Assembly (NCBI RefSeq): GCF_025398275.1
Contig: NZ_JAODOR010000002.1
Coordinates: 62,001 to 126,000, forward strand
Length of the DNA: 64,000 bases
Direction of reading: 5' to 3'
Source of the DNA: Microbacterium memoriense
Lineage (GTDB): Bacteria > Actinomycetota > Actinomycetes > Actinomycetales > Microbacteriaceae
Shown here: positions 33,326-41,848 of the stretch, one piece after another
How the letters are laid out: every line of letters starts with the position of its first letter
Position numbering within the stretch: position 1 is the stretch's first letter
The notes under the pieces: model-generated
Told to the model about the DNA's origin: nothing
The model's database searches: none
Seen by the model: only the letters and a program-made list of their open reading frames with translations
Made by a program: the position numbers and the translations under genes

Positions 33326-33946
33326 TCACAGACCGCGCGATGGCCGGTCCAGGGCTCCAGGACCGCCGCATTGCGGCGTCGTGGGACCAGAGGAGAACGG
33401 GTCGATCGCTGGTGCCCTCCGGGGCTCCTGCAGGCGGATCTCCGGCGCGATACCGAGCTCGCGCGCCCGACTCATGAGGCGCGTGGCGGTGCTCTGACTG
33501 ATCTTCAGGGTGTCGGCGACGAGCTTGAGCGGCGGGAAGCTGAGCGCGGTGCCGACGCGATAGACCGCGACCGCATCGTCGACGGCGTCGGCCGTCGTCC
33601 GGTCGTCGCGCTCGAGTTGCTCCCCGAGGAACTCCTGAGCTCCGACGGCCTTCCCGTCCTCGGTCTCGACCGTGACGACGTCGAGCGCGGACCGCGCCAG
33701 GATCCAGTGCGTGCGCACTTCACGGAGCATCTGACTCGTGATGTCGACACCAGCCTCCGTGCGCTCGACCGCAGCGAACGCGACAACAGGCCGCCCGAGC
33801 GCCGCATCCCACTCCACCCGCGCAGTGATCGCGCCGGCGACGTTCTGCTCCCCCACGACGCGCACATGCCACGTACGCGGCACACTCACCCCACTGCCGA
33901 GCTGCACACGATCGTCGCTGATGTCATACGCCTCTAGCTGTGCCAT
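33326..33946 (-). CDS. Protein with C-terminal helix-turn-helix, unknown
   Basis: A 206-residue protein. The N-terminal half (GSGVSVPRTWHVRVVGEQNVAGAITARVEWD) is beta-rich and unrecognised. The C-terminal FPPLKLVADTLKISQSTATRLMSRARELGI is a probable helix-turn-helix. It is divergent from a tiny excisionase-like gene, with 120 bases between, and may be its regulator. ATG 33946 starts MAQLEAYD; a longer start at 33970 is possible. Confidence 0.65.
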   Translation of the reverse strand: MAQLEAYDISDDRVQLGSGVSVPRTWHVRVVGEQNVAGAITARVEWDAALGRPVVAFAAVERTEAGVDITSQMLREVRTHWILARSALDVVTVETEDGKAVGAQEFLGEQLERDDRTTADAVDDAVAVYRVGTALSFPPLKLVADTLKISQSTATRLMSRARELGIAPEIRLQEPRRAPAIDPFSSGPTTPQCGGPGALDRPSRGL

Positions 33947-34066
33947 GACGCCACTATTCCACGGCTTCACACGTTTAGCGAAGAAGAGTGTCGATCTTGG
34001 CTCACGACTGTGGTAGCTTGCGACGAAAGATGACCGTCAATGATGGCTCACGAAAGGGATGGATCA

Positions 34067-34246
34067 ATGAATCGATCACAGGATTGCCTCGCGCTGACCA
34101 TGAAGGATGCCGCCAAGCTCGTTGGCGTCGACTACCGCACGATCAAGCTCGGCATCGAGAGTGGGACGATCCCCACGATCCAGCTCGGCCCACGACGGAT
34201 GATCCCCCGCATCCCGCTGCTGCGCGCGTTCGGGATCAAGGTCTAA
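34067..34246 (+). CDS. Excisionase-like small HTH protein
   Basis: A 59-residue MerR/excisionase-type winged helix: LTMKDAAKLVGVDYRTIKLGIESGTIPTIQLGPRRMIPRIPLLRAFGI. This matches the DNA-binding domain family (Xis/HTH_17) seen in plasmids, phages and integrative elements. ATG 34067 has AAGGGAT upstream. GGCTCACGA occurs twice upstream (near 34001 and 34044) and could be a binding site. No integrase is present nearby. Confidence 0.75.
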   Translation: MNRSQDCLALTMKDAAKLVGVDYRTIKLGIESGTIPTIQLGPRRMIPRIPLLRAFGIKV

Positions 34247-34400
34247 CCCGTCGCCGACTTGCGGGACGAGCGATGGCGGGCGCCACGCACGCTCGGGATC
34301 CTTTATCCAGGCGTTGCGCTCTAACGGGACGTCTACGTACGCTGGCATCCCTCTGGCGCCAATGGAAGTGGTCCACCGCGTGGCAACGGCGCGGCTCCCC

Positions 34401-35141
34401 ATGGACGATAATCGGCGTGTGTATGGGGAACGACTCGCGCGCTGGGAGCGCGCCGTGGAATGGCCGCTAACGATCGCGGCGTGCGCGTTCCTTGCGGCCT
34501 ATGCCACACAGATTCTTGCCAAGCCTCAAGGTGCGCTTGAGGCCGTCGCCGAAGTGGTGCTGTGGCTGACGTGGGCGGTGTTCCTCGTTGACTACGTCGT
34601 GCGGCTGACCCTCGCCGACCGTCGGTGGCAATGGTTCTATCGTCACCTGCTGGACCTCGCGATCGTCGCGCTGCCCATGCTTCGTCCGCTCCGTCTGATG
34701 CGATTCCTCACGGTCCTCGCCCTCATCCAGCGCACGACCGGTTCGATGCTTCGCGGCAAGGTCGCGATCTATACCGTCGGCGCCACGGTTCTCACGGTCT
34801 TCCTCGCGGGACTTGCCGTATTGGACGCCGAGCAGAACAGCGGTGGATCGATCAAGAACTTTGCCGACGCGATCTGGTGGGCCTTCGTCACCATCACCAC
34901 CGTGGGTTACGGCGACTACTACCCCGTGACCGTCACGGGAAGAATCGTGGCCGTCGGCCTGATGATCGGCGGGATCGCCCTGATCGGTGTCGTCACCGCC
35001 ACGCTGGCATCGTGGATCGTCGAACGCGTGTCACTCGAGGCCGAGAGGACAGCCATCGCGACCGAATCCCAAGTCGAATCGCTCCGCGCAGAAGTCGCCG
35101 AGCTCAAGGACATGATCCGCGCCCTCGACTCGGCTCATTGA
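34401..35141 (+). CDS. Potassium channel, voltage-gated-like
   Basis: About 246 residues with membrane segments at the N-terminus, an S4-like stretch with spaced arginines (LPMLRPLRLMRFLTVLALIQRTTGS), a TM5 (IYTVGATVLTVFLAGLAVLD), the pore helix and selectivity filter WWAFVTITTVGYGDYYPVT (TVGYGD, K+ selective), TM6 (AVGLMIGGIALIGVVTATLASWIV), and a C-terminal coiled coil (ESQVESLRAEVAELKDMIRAL). The start is uncertain (ATG 34362, 34401, GTG 34419). Its place inside the accessory region is notable, as ion channels can act as effectors there, but a housekeeping role is equally possible. Confidence 0.85.
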   Translation: MDDNRRVYGERLARWERAVEWPLTIAACAFLAAYATQILAKPQGALEAVAEVVLWLTWAVFLVDYVVRLTLADRRWQWFYRHLLDLAIVALPMLRPLRLMRFLTVLALIQRTTGSMLRGKVAIYTVGATVLTVFLAGLAVLDAEQNSGGSIKNFADAIWWAFVTITTVGYGDYYPVTVTGRIVAVGLMIGGIALIGVVTATLASWIVERVSLEAERTAIATESQVESLRAEVAELKDMIRALDSAH

Positions 35142-35330
35142 CCCGAGCGATTGACCAACGACTTCATCAAGCGGTCCTGTTTTCCTATGTGGTGATGATC
35201 GCAGTGCGCGTCCACCGACGCGTTCCATCGCGATCACTGAACAGCCGCACCGTACGCCGGCGGACGCTCTCAAAATCAGTATCCTTTGAAAGCTGCGCAC
35301 TGGGTTTGGCGCCGCAGAACTGGGATCATC

Positions 35331-36092
35331 ATGGGCGCCGAGGATGGCGACGTCAAGTATCAGACGCAGACAGTTAAGGCAGTCCGCGGCATGGAAACGC
35401 GCACCGCCGCGAAGTGGCGGGCGCAGGGCTGGGAGCTCGTGTCCACTAACACGGGCAAGATCAGCAGCGAACTCACAATCCGTCGGCCGAAACCGAAGAC
35501 GCCGTGGATCCTTTACGGCGCGCTGGTCGCCATCGTCGTCGTGTTGATCGCGGTGTTGATAATCATGAACGCCCTGAGGGGCGACGACTCGACTGCTGAG
35601 CCCGCTGAGACTCCGTCATCCACTGCCACGGCCACGGCCACCATCGACGCTACTCCCAGCGAGACGCCTCCAAGTGAGCCGACACCGACGAACTCCGCGG
35701 CTCCGGCGTTTATCACCTCGGAGAACAACCCGGAGTTCGCGGCGCTGCTCGCCCTCACTGACTATTGCTCGCCTGACATCGCCGCGTTCGCATCAGCACA
35801 TGCAGGCGGGACCGTCGAGTTCAACGGCCACATCGGCGCGATGAACTCGCACGACGGGGCGAGCACGCGCTACGACTTCCTGATCGGAGCCGGCGACTTC
35901 AGCGAAATCTCCGCACCGGGTCCCTCCTTCCAGTATCGAGACGTGAACGCTACCTCCGACCTGCACTGGACGGGTGCGCAACCCGACAGCGTCGGCGTGG
36001 GCAGCAACTTGCACTTCGTAGCGACGATTGACCACTACGAGGAGAGCAGTTGCCTGTTCCTACTGGACCCCGTCCAGACTTCGTGGCGTTGA
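35331..36092 (+). CDS. Single-TM protein with DUF4839-type extracytoplasmic domain
   Basis: 253 residues. The cytoplasmic N-terminus (VKYQTQTVKAVRGMETRTAAKWRAQGWELV) precedes one membrane segment (ILYGALVAIVVVLIAVLIIMNAL, residues about 60-82), a long Thr/Pro/Ser/Glu linker, and a C-terminal domain (YCSPDIAAFASAHAGGTVEFNGHI, then YDFLIGAGDFSE and FQYRDVN) that matches DUF4839. The family is common in Actinobacteria and its function is unknown. ATG 35331 starts MGAEDGD. Confidence 0.72.
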   Translation: MGAEDGDVKYQTQTVKAVRGMETRTAAKWRAQGWELVSTNTGKISSELTIRRPKPKTPWILYGALVAIVVVLIAVLIIMNALRGDDSTAEPAETPSSTATATATIDATPSETPPSEPTPTNSAAPAFITSENNPEFAALLALTDYCSPDIAAFASAHAGGTVEFNGHIGAMNSHDGASTRYDFLIGAGDFSEISAPGPSFQYRDVNATSDLHWTGAQPDSVGVGSNLHFVATIDHYEESSCLFLLDPVQTSWR

Positions 36093-36435
36093 GGCAGGCC
36101 GAGCTGTAATCGCGGACGCGCAAACTCGCGGTAGACACGTTTCCTCGCGTGACACACAGTGGAGCCGACCACCAAGCCCACTTCCACGGCAATGAAACCC
36201 GCGCAGCTCACTGCCAGTAGCCTCAATCGGTCGTGACTGACCACCGAACGGCCGGAACCGGCGCCCGATGTCGCGCCGCTCTTGACGCTGCCCGCTACCA
36301 CCGACGAGGCGCTCCCCACGCTGAACTCTCGATATGCACGCCGAGCCGGTCAACGTGCGTTGGGGTCGTCGGCATCGCTCCGGGGCGGCGATCCACGGTA
36401 GCGACGGACGCGAGTACCCCGCCCGGGCCGATACG
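36093..36435. other. Intergenic stretch between DUF4839 and RelA/SpoT genes
   Basis: No confident gene is seen. A minus-strand frame (about 36035-36319) contains one hydrophobic stretch but overlaps the DUF4839 gene and lacks a clear start. The right end is the leader of the RelA/SpoT-type gene. Confidence 0.5.
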
Positions 36436-37659
36436 ATGCCGATCATGTCGCTGACTCCGCAACAGGAAGGCCGCATCGCCTGGGAGCTCAGCGTCTATGA
36501 CGGCCATCGTGATGCTTACAAGAACAACGCCAAGGATCTCAAGCAGCGGATAACTGACGCGCTGAACGAAGACCCGCGCATACGCGTGCACGCGATCACC
36601 TGGCGTGTAAAGGACCGCGATTCCTTCGAGCGGAAGCTCCGCAAGAAGCTCAGGACTGAGCCTGCTCTGATCATCGAGGATGTCATCGGGTTGCGGATTA
36701 TCACGTACTTTCGCGACGACGCGCCGTGGGTAGAACAAGCTTTGCGCAGCAAACTGAACGTGCGCGAAGGCACCTACGTAAATAAAGCCGAAACCCTCGA
36801 CGACACCGAGTTCGGGTATCGGTCGATCCAGTTCGTTGCGACAATGCCGTGGGCCTCGGGCAATGAAGACCTCCCGGAACTGCTCAGGGCCAGCGTCCGT
36901 CAGCCACCGTTGTCGCCGGCGGTGGTCGAGATCCAGATCCGCAGTGTCGTCGAACACGCGTGGGCGGAGATCGAGCATGACCTGTCCTATCAAGCTCTCG
37001 GTCCTGTCAGTCGGTCGGTTCGTCGACGTTTCGCGCTGACGGCGGCTCTGGTGGAGAACGTCGATGAGCAGCTGATCTCGATCCGTAATGAAGTCACGCT
37101 CGATCGCCCCACAGGGTCCCGCGACGACACAGGCGCGGGCTTTGACTTCCAGCGCATCATCGAGACGGACCGCGCCTCGCGCGCACTCGACCGGCAGATC
37201 GCCTCTGCGCTGGATCTGCCGCTGGAGAAGCCGCTCAACTTCCGGAGAGAAGTGACTAGAGCACTAAAAGTAGCGGGCTTGCTAACGACGTCGAAAATCA
37301 ACGCAGCGCTGGCAGAACAGAACGGCGCACTCGGGCTTCGCATGGCGATCGTCTGCGCCAGCGTCGAGAGACCACTTCTGTCGCCCGACGCGGTTCACGG
37401 ACACGAGATCCCCATTGCCGCATTCCCCGGTATCGGCCTCTACTGGACCGCACTTGCCCTCGTGCACAGGTATCGGGATCCTGTGTGGCCGATTGACTCG
37501 CTCAGCGACGGGCGTCTTCAGGAGTACATTGACGTCGGTAAGTACCTTCTCGAGCATCCAAACGAGTCTGCGGTCAGCATCCGCGACAGATACAGGGCGC
37601 AGGCCTATCCTGCTGGCACACACATCAGCGCTGTCCACGCGTTGGATCTCGACCTGTAG
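36436..37659 (+). CDS. RelA/SpoT-domain nucleotide (p)ppGpp-synthetase-like protein
   Basis: A 407-residue protein with an N-terminal RelA_SpoT synthetase domain: TWRVKDRDSFERKLRKKL (G-loop region), LIIEDVIGLRIITYF (the D-x-x-G-x-R motif), TEFGYRSIQFVATM and VEIQIRSVVEHAWAEIEHDLSY. The usual GY-x-S-[IV]-H carries Gln for His. There is no HD hydrolase domain. The C-terminal 180 residues have no recognised domain. Length and layout resemble single-chain alarmone synthetases, including toxic SAS (tRNA-pyrophosphorylating toxins such as CapRel), which suits a defence island. ATG 36436 or 36445 are likely starts. Confidence 0.82.
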   Translation: MPIMSLTPQQEGRIAWELSVYDGHRDAYKNNAKDLKQRITDALNEDPRIRVHAITWRVKDRDSFERKLRKKLRTEPALIIEDVIGLRIITYFRDDAPWVEQALRSKLNVREGTYVNKAETLDDTEFGYRSIQFVATMPWASGNEDLPELLRASVRQPPLSPAVVEIQIRSVVEHAWAEIEHDLSYQALGPVSRSVRRRFALTAALVENVDEQLISIRNEVTLDRPTGSRDDTGAGFDFQRIIETDRASRALDRQIASALDLPLEKPLNFRREVTRALKVAGLLTTSKINAALAEQNGALGLRMAIVCASVERPLLSPDAVHGHEIPIAAFPGIGLYWTALALVHRYRDPVWPIDSLSDGRLQEYIDVGKYLLEHPNESAVSIRDRYRAQAYPAGTHISAVHALDLDL

Positions 37660-37836
37660 GGCTCCGTCGTCACCGGGTCGCGTAGTGAAGGGCTGAACTC
37701 TGGGGCCGGGCGCTCTCAATCGTGGTCGAGGGTCCAGTACGTCCCAAACGATCCCTAAGCGGGCAGTGCGCGATAGAGGCACGTTGCGGGCGTGACCGCG
37801 CCCGCAACACCGCGATCCGCTAACGACTTAGCAGAA

Positions 37837-37865
37837 AGCCCCGGAGCAGTTCACCTTCCGGGGCT
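37837..37865 (-). terminator. Hairpin terminator of the 37884-38782 operon
   Basis: AGCCCCGG (37837-37844) pairs with CCGGGGCT (37858-37865). On the minus strand it is followed by TTTCTGC and lies 19 bases past the operon's last stop. Confidence 0.7.
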
Positions 37866-37883
37866 CTCTGACGTATTCAAGGC

Positions 37884-38510
37884 CTACGCGGCCGCCAGTC
37901 CCCGCTCGTAACGGTCGAGGATCTTCCCGAGTCGCTGAATGCTGGTTTCCCCGCGGTGCTGCGCGGCGTACTCGAGAACGATGGCACGGTCGTACTCGCC
38001 GAGCGCCGCGAGCTCCTTGAGGTGCGCAGTGGTCAGGGTTTCGGCGATGGAGTCGTGCCAACCGTTGTACCCCTCCCAGACGATGCCCTCCAGCGCCTTC
38101 AGCCCGGATTCAGACAAGTCCGCGTTCATGACCTCGCCGGTGACGACGTTGTAAGCGCCCACGAGCTTCGCCCAGGCGTCGAAGCGCTCGCTGGGCCACT
38201 CGACAAGCACGACGATGTTCTGGCGGCCGTGTAGCTTCTGCATGACCTTGCGGGTCGGGCACCAGGCGATCACGACACCGTTCTCCCCGACGAAACCAGA
38301 GCGCTCGGTGACGACTGTCAGCTTCTTGAACTCATCGTGATACGCCGCATTCGACTTCAACGGGCAGAGAATCGTCGGGCGCACCTTGTAGTGCTGTGCG
38401 ACATAGAGCCCGATCGCTTTGCCGCCCTCGATCGTGTCTAGCCTGCCGTCTCCGACCCACGGGACGTAGAGGTACGGGTGCTTAAGGTACTCGGGATCGA
38501 TGCCGCCCAT
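37884..38510 (-). CDS. Unknown protein, second gene of an accessory operon
   Basis: A 208-residue soluble protein starting MGGIDPEYLKHPYLYVPW, with GRLDTIEGGKAIGLYVAQHY, an LSESGLKALEGIVWEGYNGWHDSIAETLTTAHLKEL helix-rich region and an acidic/basic C-terminus. No family is recognised; no signal, membrane segment or metal motif. Its start codon overlaps the stop of the gene upstream (TGATG). The TTG at 38522 is an in-frame alternative. Confidence 0.72.
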   Translation of the reverse strand: MGGIDPEYLKHPYLYVPWVGDGRLDTIEGGKAIGLYVAQHYKVRPTILCPLKSNAAYHDEFKKLTVVTERSGFVGENGVVIAWCPTRKVMQKLHGRQNIVVLVEWPSERFDAWAKLVGAYNVVTGEVMNADLSESGLKALEGIVWEGYNGWHDSIAETLTTAHLKELAALGEYDRAIVLEYAAQHRGETSIQRLGKILDRYERGLAAA

Positions 38511-38782
38511 CAACGGCTCCAATCGATCGGCGCTGGAGCCATCGCGATCCGGGTGTTGTCCGAGATCAGTTGCGCCCAGTCCGACAACTCCGGGTCGGTG
38601 ATCGAGCCGTCGTACCCGGCGAACAGCGCCTGCAGCGCAGGCTTGATCTCTACGACCGGGCGACCGGCGTATTGCTCGCGGAGACGCTCGAGGTCGCGGG
38701 TCTGCTCCGCGGCCACATTGGTGACCGCATCCTCGGCGATCTTGCGAAAGGCATCTTCGTTGAAGGAGGCGGAACTACTCAT
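38510..38782 (-). CDS. Small helical protein, first gene of the accessory operon
   Basis: A 90-residue protein (MSSSASFNEDAFRKIAEDAVTN to TRIAMAPAPIDWSR), mostly helical, with no recognised family. It is translationally coupled to the next gene by a TGATG overlap and has a hairpin-rich leader. The pairing of a small first gene with a larger second one resembles an antitoxin-toxin or tail-adaptor layout; this is only a layout argument. Confidence 0.68.
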   Translation of the reverse strand: MSSSASFNEDAFRKIAEDAVTNVAAEQTRDLERLREQYAGRPVVEIKPALQALFAGYDGSITDPELSDWAQLISDNTRIAMAPAPIDWSR

Positions 38783-38875
38783 GATGGTGCTGCTTTCTCG
38801 CCCCTCGGGTGGGCGAAAGCCGCGAGAGTGAAAGCGAACCACGACGCGCCTCGTCACGTGAAGCGTAGGCAGGGA

Positions 38876-38905
38876 GGGCCAGCCGGAACGAAGTCCAGCT
38901 GGCCC
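38876..38905 (-). terminator. Hairpin after the 44-residue gene
   Basis: GGGCCAGCCGGA (38876-38887) pairs with TCCAGCTGGCCC (38894-38905) with one mismatch. It lies 9 bases past the stop of the small basic protein gene on the minus strand. Confidence 0.7.
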
Positions 38906-38913
38906 CATGGGCC

Positions 38914-39048
38914 TTAGCCCTTGCCGAGCGTCGAGCCGGCCTTCGACTTGGCCGGCTTGCTCGACGAGTTGGACGCGAGGGTCCGTCCCGCCTTGCTCAG
39001 CGAGGCCTTCGAGGGCTTCCCGGACGACCGTGACGATGCCTTCGTCAT
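38914..39048 (-). CDS. Very small Ser/Lys-rich basic protein
   Basis: A 44-residue protein, MTKASSRSSGKPSKASLSK to AGSTLGKG, highly basic and almost free of hydrophobic residues. ATG 39048 has AGGAAGGAAG 4-13 bases upstream, a strong Shine-Dalgarno, and a terminator follows. Similar short Ser/Lys/Thr-rich proteins are common in actinobacterial accessory regions and have no known role. A longer in-frame form starting at 39123 is possible. Confidence 0.62.
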   Translation of the reverse strand: MTKASSRSSGKPSKASLSKAGRTLASNSSSKPAKSKAGSTLGKG

Positions 39049-39811
39049 GATGCTTCCTTCCTGCGGAGAGGGAAGCAGATCCCCGCCGGCCAGGCGTGCC
39101 GCCCGGCGTTTGGTCGAGGCCATCTGGGCCTCTAGAGTCGAGGAGTCCACCAAGACACCTCAGCCCCGATCTGCTGCAACTTCCGAGCCCCGCTCGAGTT
39201 TCAGCGATCGGGGCTTCTTGCTTGCCCTTCAACTCTAAGCACACGCTCCGACAACGGCCTAACGAACGCATGGATAGGTATGTGGACAACTTGTGGAGAA
39301 ACGTCGCGTAGATGGCCTTTCAGGGGGCTTAGAGAGCAGATTCTGTGGAGAGAACGATCCCCGCGAACTACATACATGTAATTCGAGCGGTCCCCGAGCC
39401 GCGAATTCACGCGGAAGATGACCGCCCGACTCCTTCTCCACAGAGGTTGCGTGCAGAAGCTGACAACAAATGTGGTCGCCGGGCTCGTTAAAGACATGTC
39501 GGATGGTGACACTCGGCTAAAGAAACGGCCGAAGCTCGTCCTTGCTGGCGTCGGGATGTCGGGCAGAACCTGGTGGGAGCTGGGAAGTGGATCCGCTGCG
39601 TCGACCTTCCCCAACACCTCGCGCAGGTACTCCTCGGTCGCGACGCGGGCCCCTCAATCGATCTGGTTGGTCAGTCCGCCAACGCGCCCAGGCTTGCTCG
39701 GAGGGGCGATCCTCGAACGCACAGTTGACGAAGGCGCACCTCGATCGAGCATCGACGTGGTGGGAGGGTCAGCGCGAGCTTATGTCCAGCCAGCCGGCAG
39801 GCCATAAGCAG
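39049..39811. other. Gene-poor segment with a long hairpin and a possible decayed gene
   Basis: No intact gene is supported. It contains the hairpin annotated at 39162-39215, an oriV/att-like purine-rich phrase (TGTGGACAACTTGTGGAGAA near 39280), and between about 39490 and 39745 a minus-strand frame with coding-like codon use (RVATEEYLREVLGKVDAADP) broken by an in-frame TGA near 39652. It may be a remnant. Confidence 0.45.
39162..39215 (+). terminator. Long-loop GC hairpin, possible terminator
   Basis: AGCCCCGATC (39162-39171) is the exact complement of GATCGGGGCT (39206-39215), with about 34 bases between and TTCTTGCTTG after it. It may be a terminator or part of a small RNA; no gene ends directly before it on the plus strand. 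Confidence 0.4.
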
Positions 39812-41479
39812 CTACTTCACCATCGCTTCAGCGTCGTCGAGAAGCTGCTGAACGCGCGCCTGGTTCTTGAACACGTTGCCCGGATACGCATTGTCTGGGA
39901 AGACGGCGGTCAGCGCCTTTAGCAGGAGCGTCGCCTTGGCCTCGACGCCAGCCAGCACCGCACTAAATTCAGCGGACGGATTGGCGAGGACGCTGGACCC
40001 TATCTCTCGCATGATGACGTGCGCAATGACTCGTCGCGCGTGGATCGCGACCCCAGCCTCGACGCCGTCCGTGTCGACCTCGTGAGAATCGAGCACGCGA
40101 TCGACCTCTGCCGTAACTGCCACCGCCCGGGACAACGCCAGAGGGTCAGTCGCCGAGTTGAATAGTGCCGAGTAGACCGGGCCCTCAGAGAAGAGGCGCG
40201 ACACTTCGCGTTTGGCGATGATCGCGTAGTTGAGCTTCGGATGTGAGCACGCGAGCGCAACTGCCGCGTCACGAATCTCAATCACCTTGTTTGGATCGCT
40301 CGACCGCGGCACCTCAGCGGAGCGAACGATGTACTCGAACCCCAACACTTGGAGTTCCCTCGCCAACCGATGCTGTTGCTCGTCCAGGAAAGCGAAGTCC
40401 TGACTTGAAACCTCATTCTGCGTGTTCGCGTACCTCGTGATGCTCTGCCCGAGGCCCTCTTCCCCTTCCGGCACCTCGATGCAACGAACGATTACGTACG
40501 CACCTCCGAGATTCGCCTCGAATTCGCCACCACGGACGGCACCAAGCGTCGACACCGTCTGAGCCCCATTGACAATGCTCGCGCCCGACAGTTTGAAGTA
40601 CCCGACGTCACGGCTGAGAGCGCCGCCCAGTCCCAATTCGATCGAGCGCGCGAGGATCGTGATTCCGTTGTTGTAGTAGGAGAAGTTCTCTGGCTCGCTC
40701 TGTATCGTCTGCAGAATCCCATCGTTGATGTCAGAACGTGGAATCACGACCCGAATATTGTCGGCGAACAGGTCGGCCCCGTGGTCGCTAAACCACTCTG
40801 CAACCTGGGCAGCGCTCACTCTTCCGTAGTACATCTTCTGAGGCTCGGCCGACTTGCCCCAGTCAAGAATCTGAAGTTCGATGTCCACCGACGGTCGATC
40901 GCGTTCAGCGATGGCGTTGAAAAGAGCTGACTGTCCCAAATGTCGGTGGAGTGCCATCGGCTCGGTCCCAGGCAGATCGTTGAGCGATGCTAGGAGCTCC
41001 TCGATTGGTTGAGAAACCTCCGCACTCAGCGGCTCCGAGGCCGTAGTGACGGTAACGAGTCGGATTCGAGCGCCCGGTGTCCTAAGCAGCGACTGAACGG
41101 CCTGCCGCATCTCCTCCGTCGCGTGCACCGGTTCGCCTTCCACGCGCATTCCGAGAAGCGAGCGGACACCTTGAAGGAACTTCAACACGTCGCCGAGCGC
41201 CATGGAACCCGTGCCGTCCTGCCGCCACTTCGACTGAACGAAGACGACTTCCTTCATGGTCGTATTCACCCCGACAGCGTCGATACCTCGGTCCTCGCCA
41301 CCGTCGGTCACCTCGACCGTCGAAGAGGACTCGTCAGCGTCGCCAAGAGTTAGTTCGAGTGCCCACAGAGCCAGCAAGCGTGAAAGATTATTGACGTCAT
41401 CTAGCCCGTCGATCCAGTGGTCTGACTCGTAGAGATCACGAACGTAGGTCTCGATCTGGCTGACGTGGAATCTGCTCAA
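39812..41479 (-). CDS. AIPR-family abortive-infection phage-resistance protein
   Basis: A 555-residue AIPR protein. The N-terminal nuclease-like part has VEVTDGGEDRGIDAVGVNTTMKEVVFVQSKW, which matches a PD-(D/E)XK-like core (acidic residue, then Q-x-K). The middle and C-terminal AIPR domain has MYYGRVSAAQVAEWFSDHGADLFADNIR, GASIVNGAQTVSTLGAV and TRYANTQNEVSSQDFAFLDE. AIPR proteins are linked to phage abortive infection; targets are unclear. The start is TTG 41479 with GAGG 11 bases upstream. It stands alone, divergent from the NERD gene. Confidence 0.88.
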   Translation of the reverse strand: MSRFHVSQIETYVRDLYESDHWIDGLDDVNNLSRLLALWALELTLGDADESSSTVEVTDGGEDRGIDAVGVNTTMKEVVFVQSKWRQDGTGSMALGDVLKFLQGVRSLLGMRVEGEPVHATEEMRQAVQSLLRTPGARIRLVTVTTASEPLSAEVSQPIEELLASLNDLPGTEPMALHRHLGQSALFNAIAERDRPSVDIELQILDWGKSAEPQKMYYGRVSAAQVAEWFSDHGADLFADNIRVVIPRSDINDGILQTIQSEPENFSYYNNGITILARSIELGLGGALSRDVGYFKLSGASIVNGAQTVSTLGAVRGGEFEANLGGAYVIVRCIEVPEGEEGLGQSITRYANTQNEVSSQDFAFLDEQQHRLARELQVLGFEYIVRSAEVPRSSDPNKVIEIRDAAVALACSHPKLNYAIIAKREVSRLFSEGPVYSALFNSATDPLALSRAVAVTAEVDRVLDSHEVDTDGVEAGVAIHARRVIAHVIMREIGSSVLANPSAEFSAVLAGVEAKATLLLKALTAVFPDNAYPGNVFKNQARVQQLLDDAEAMVK

Positions 41480-41848
41480 CTGTTTCTGATCCTCAGCTCA
41501 TGCCCATTAACGGGCGACGGTCGACACGCTGCGCCTGCAAGGCGCGTACAGGTGCGAACTGGCTCCTATGGGATTCTATTGTCGGCAAGCCACGCCGCGC
41601 TGACCGGTTGCTGCTATCGCCAGGTGGCACACCCTTTCGTGTCCGTGACGATGGCAAGCGACTGCGGTTGCAGGCGCACGCAAGTCGGTCGGTGTGCGTT
41701 TGCCGATGGAGCTCCCGCCCGTCGTGACCGTTGCACGGCGGCACCGGCACGTAAGACCCGTTCGTTCCAATGCTCGGTGCGGGGACGACCTGCGCTCGCT
41801 CGTCGACCTGCGCACGCCGGCAGCCTCCACCTCCCTAGACTCAACCCG
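41480..41848. other. Divergent intergenic region between AIPR and NERD genes
   Basis: No supported gene is seen; short frames here are non-coding by composition. The region should hold the promoters of both flanking genes. No palindrome or repeat stood out. Confidence 0.5.

Noticed and set aside
36035-36319. Minus-strand frame with one hydrophobic stretch
   Set aside because: It overlaps the DUF4839 gene, has mixed codon use and no clear start; too weak to call.
37660-37883. Small gene between the RelA/SpoT gene and the next operon
   Set aside because: Only a hairpin terminator and leader sequence are visible; short frames lack starts and codon bias.
39418-39807. Plus-strand frame of 129 codons
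   Set aside because: Codon use does not fit the genome and no ribosome-binding site was seen; the opposite strand is more gene-like here.
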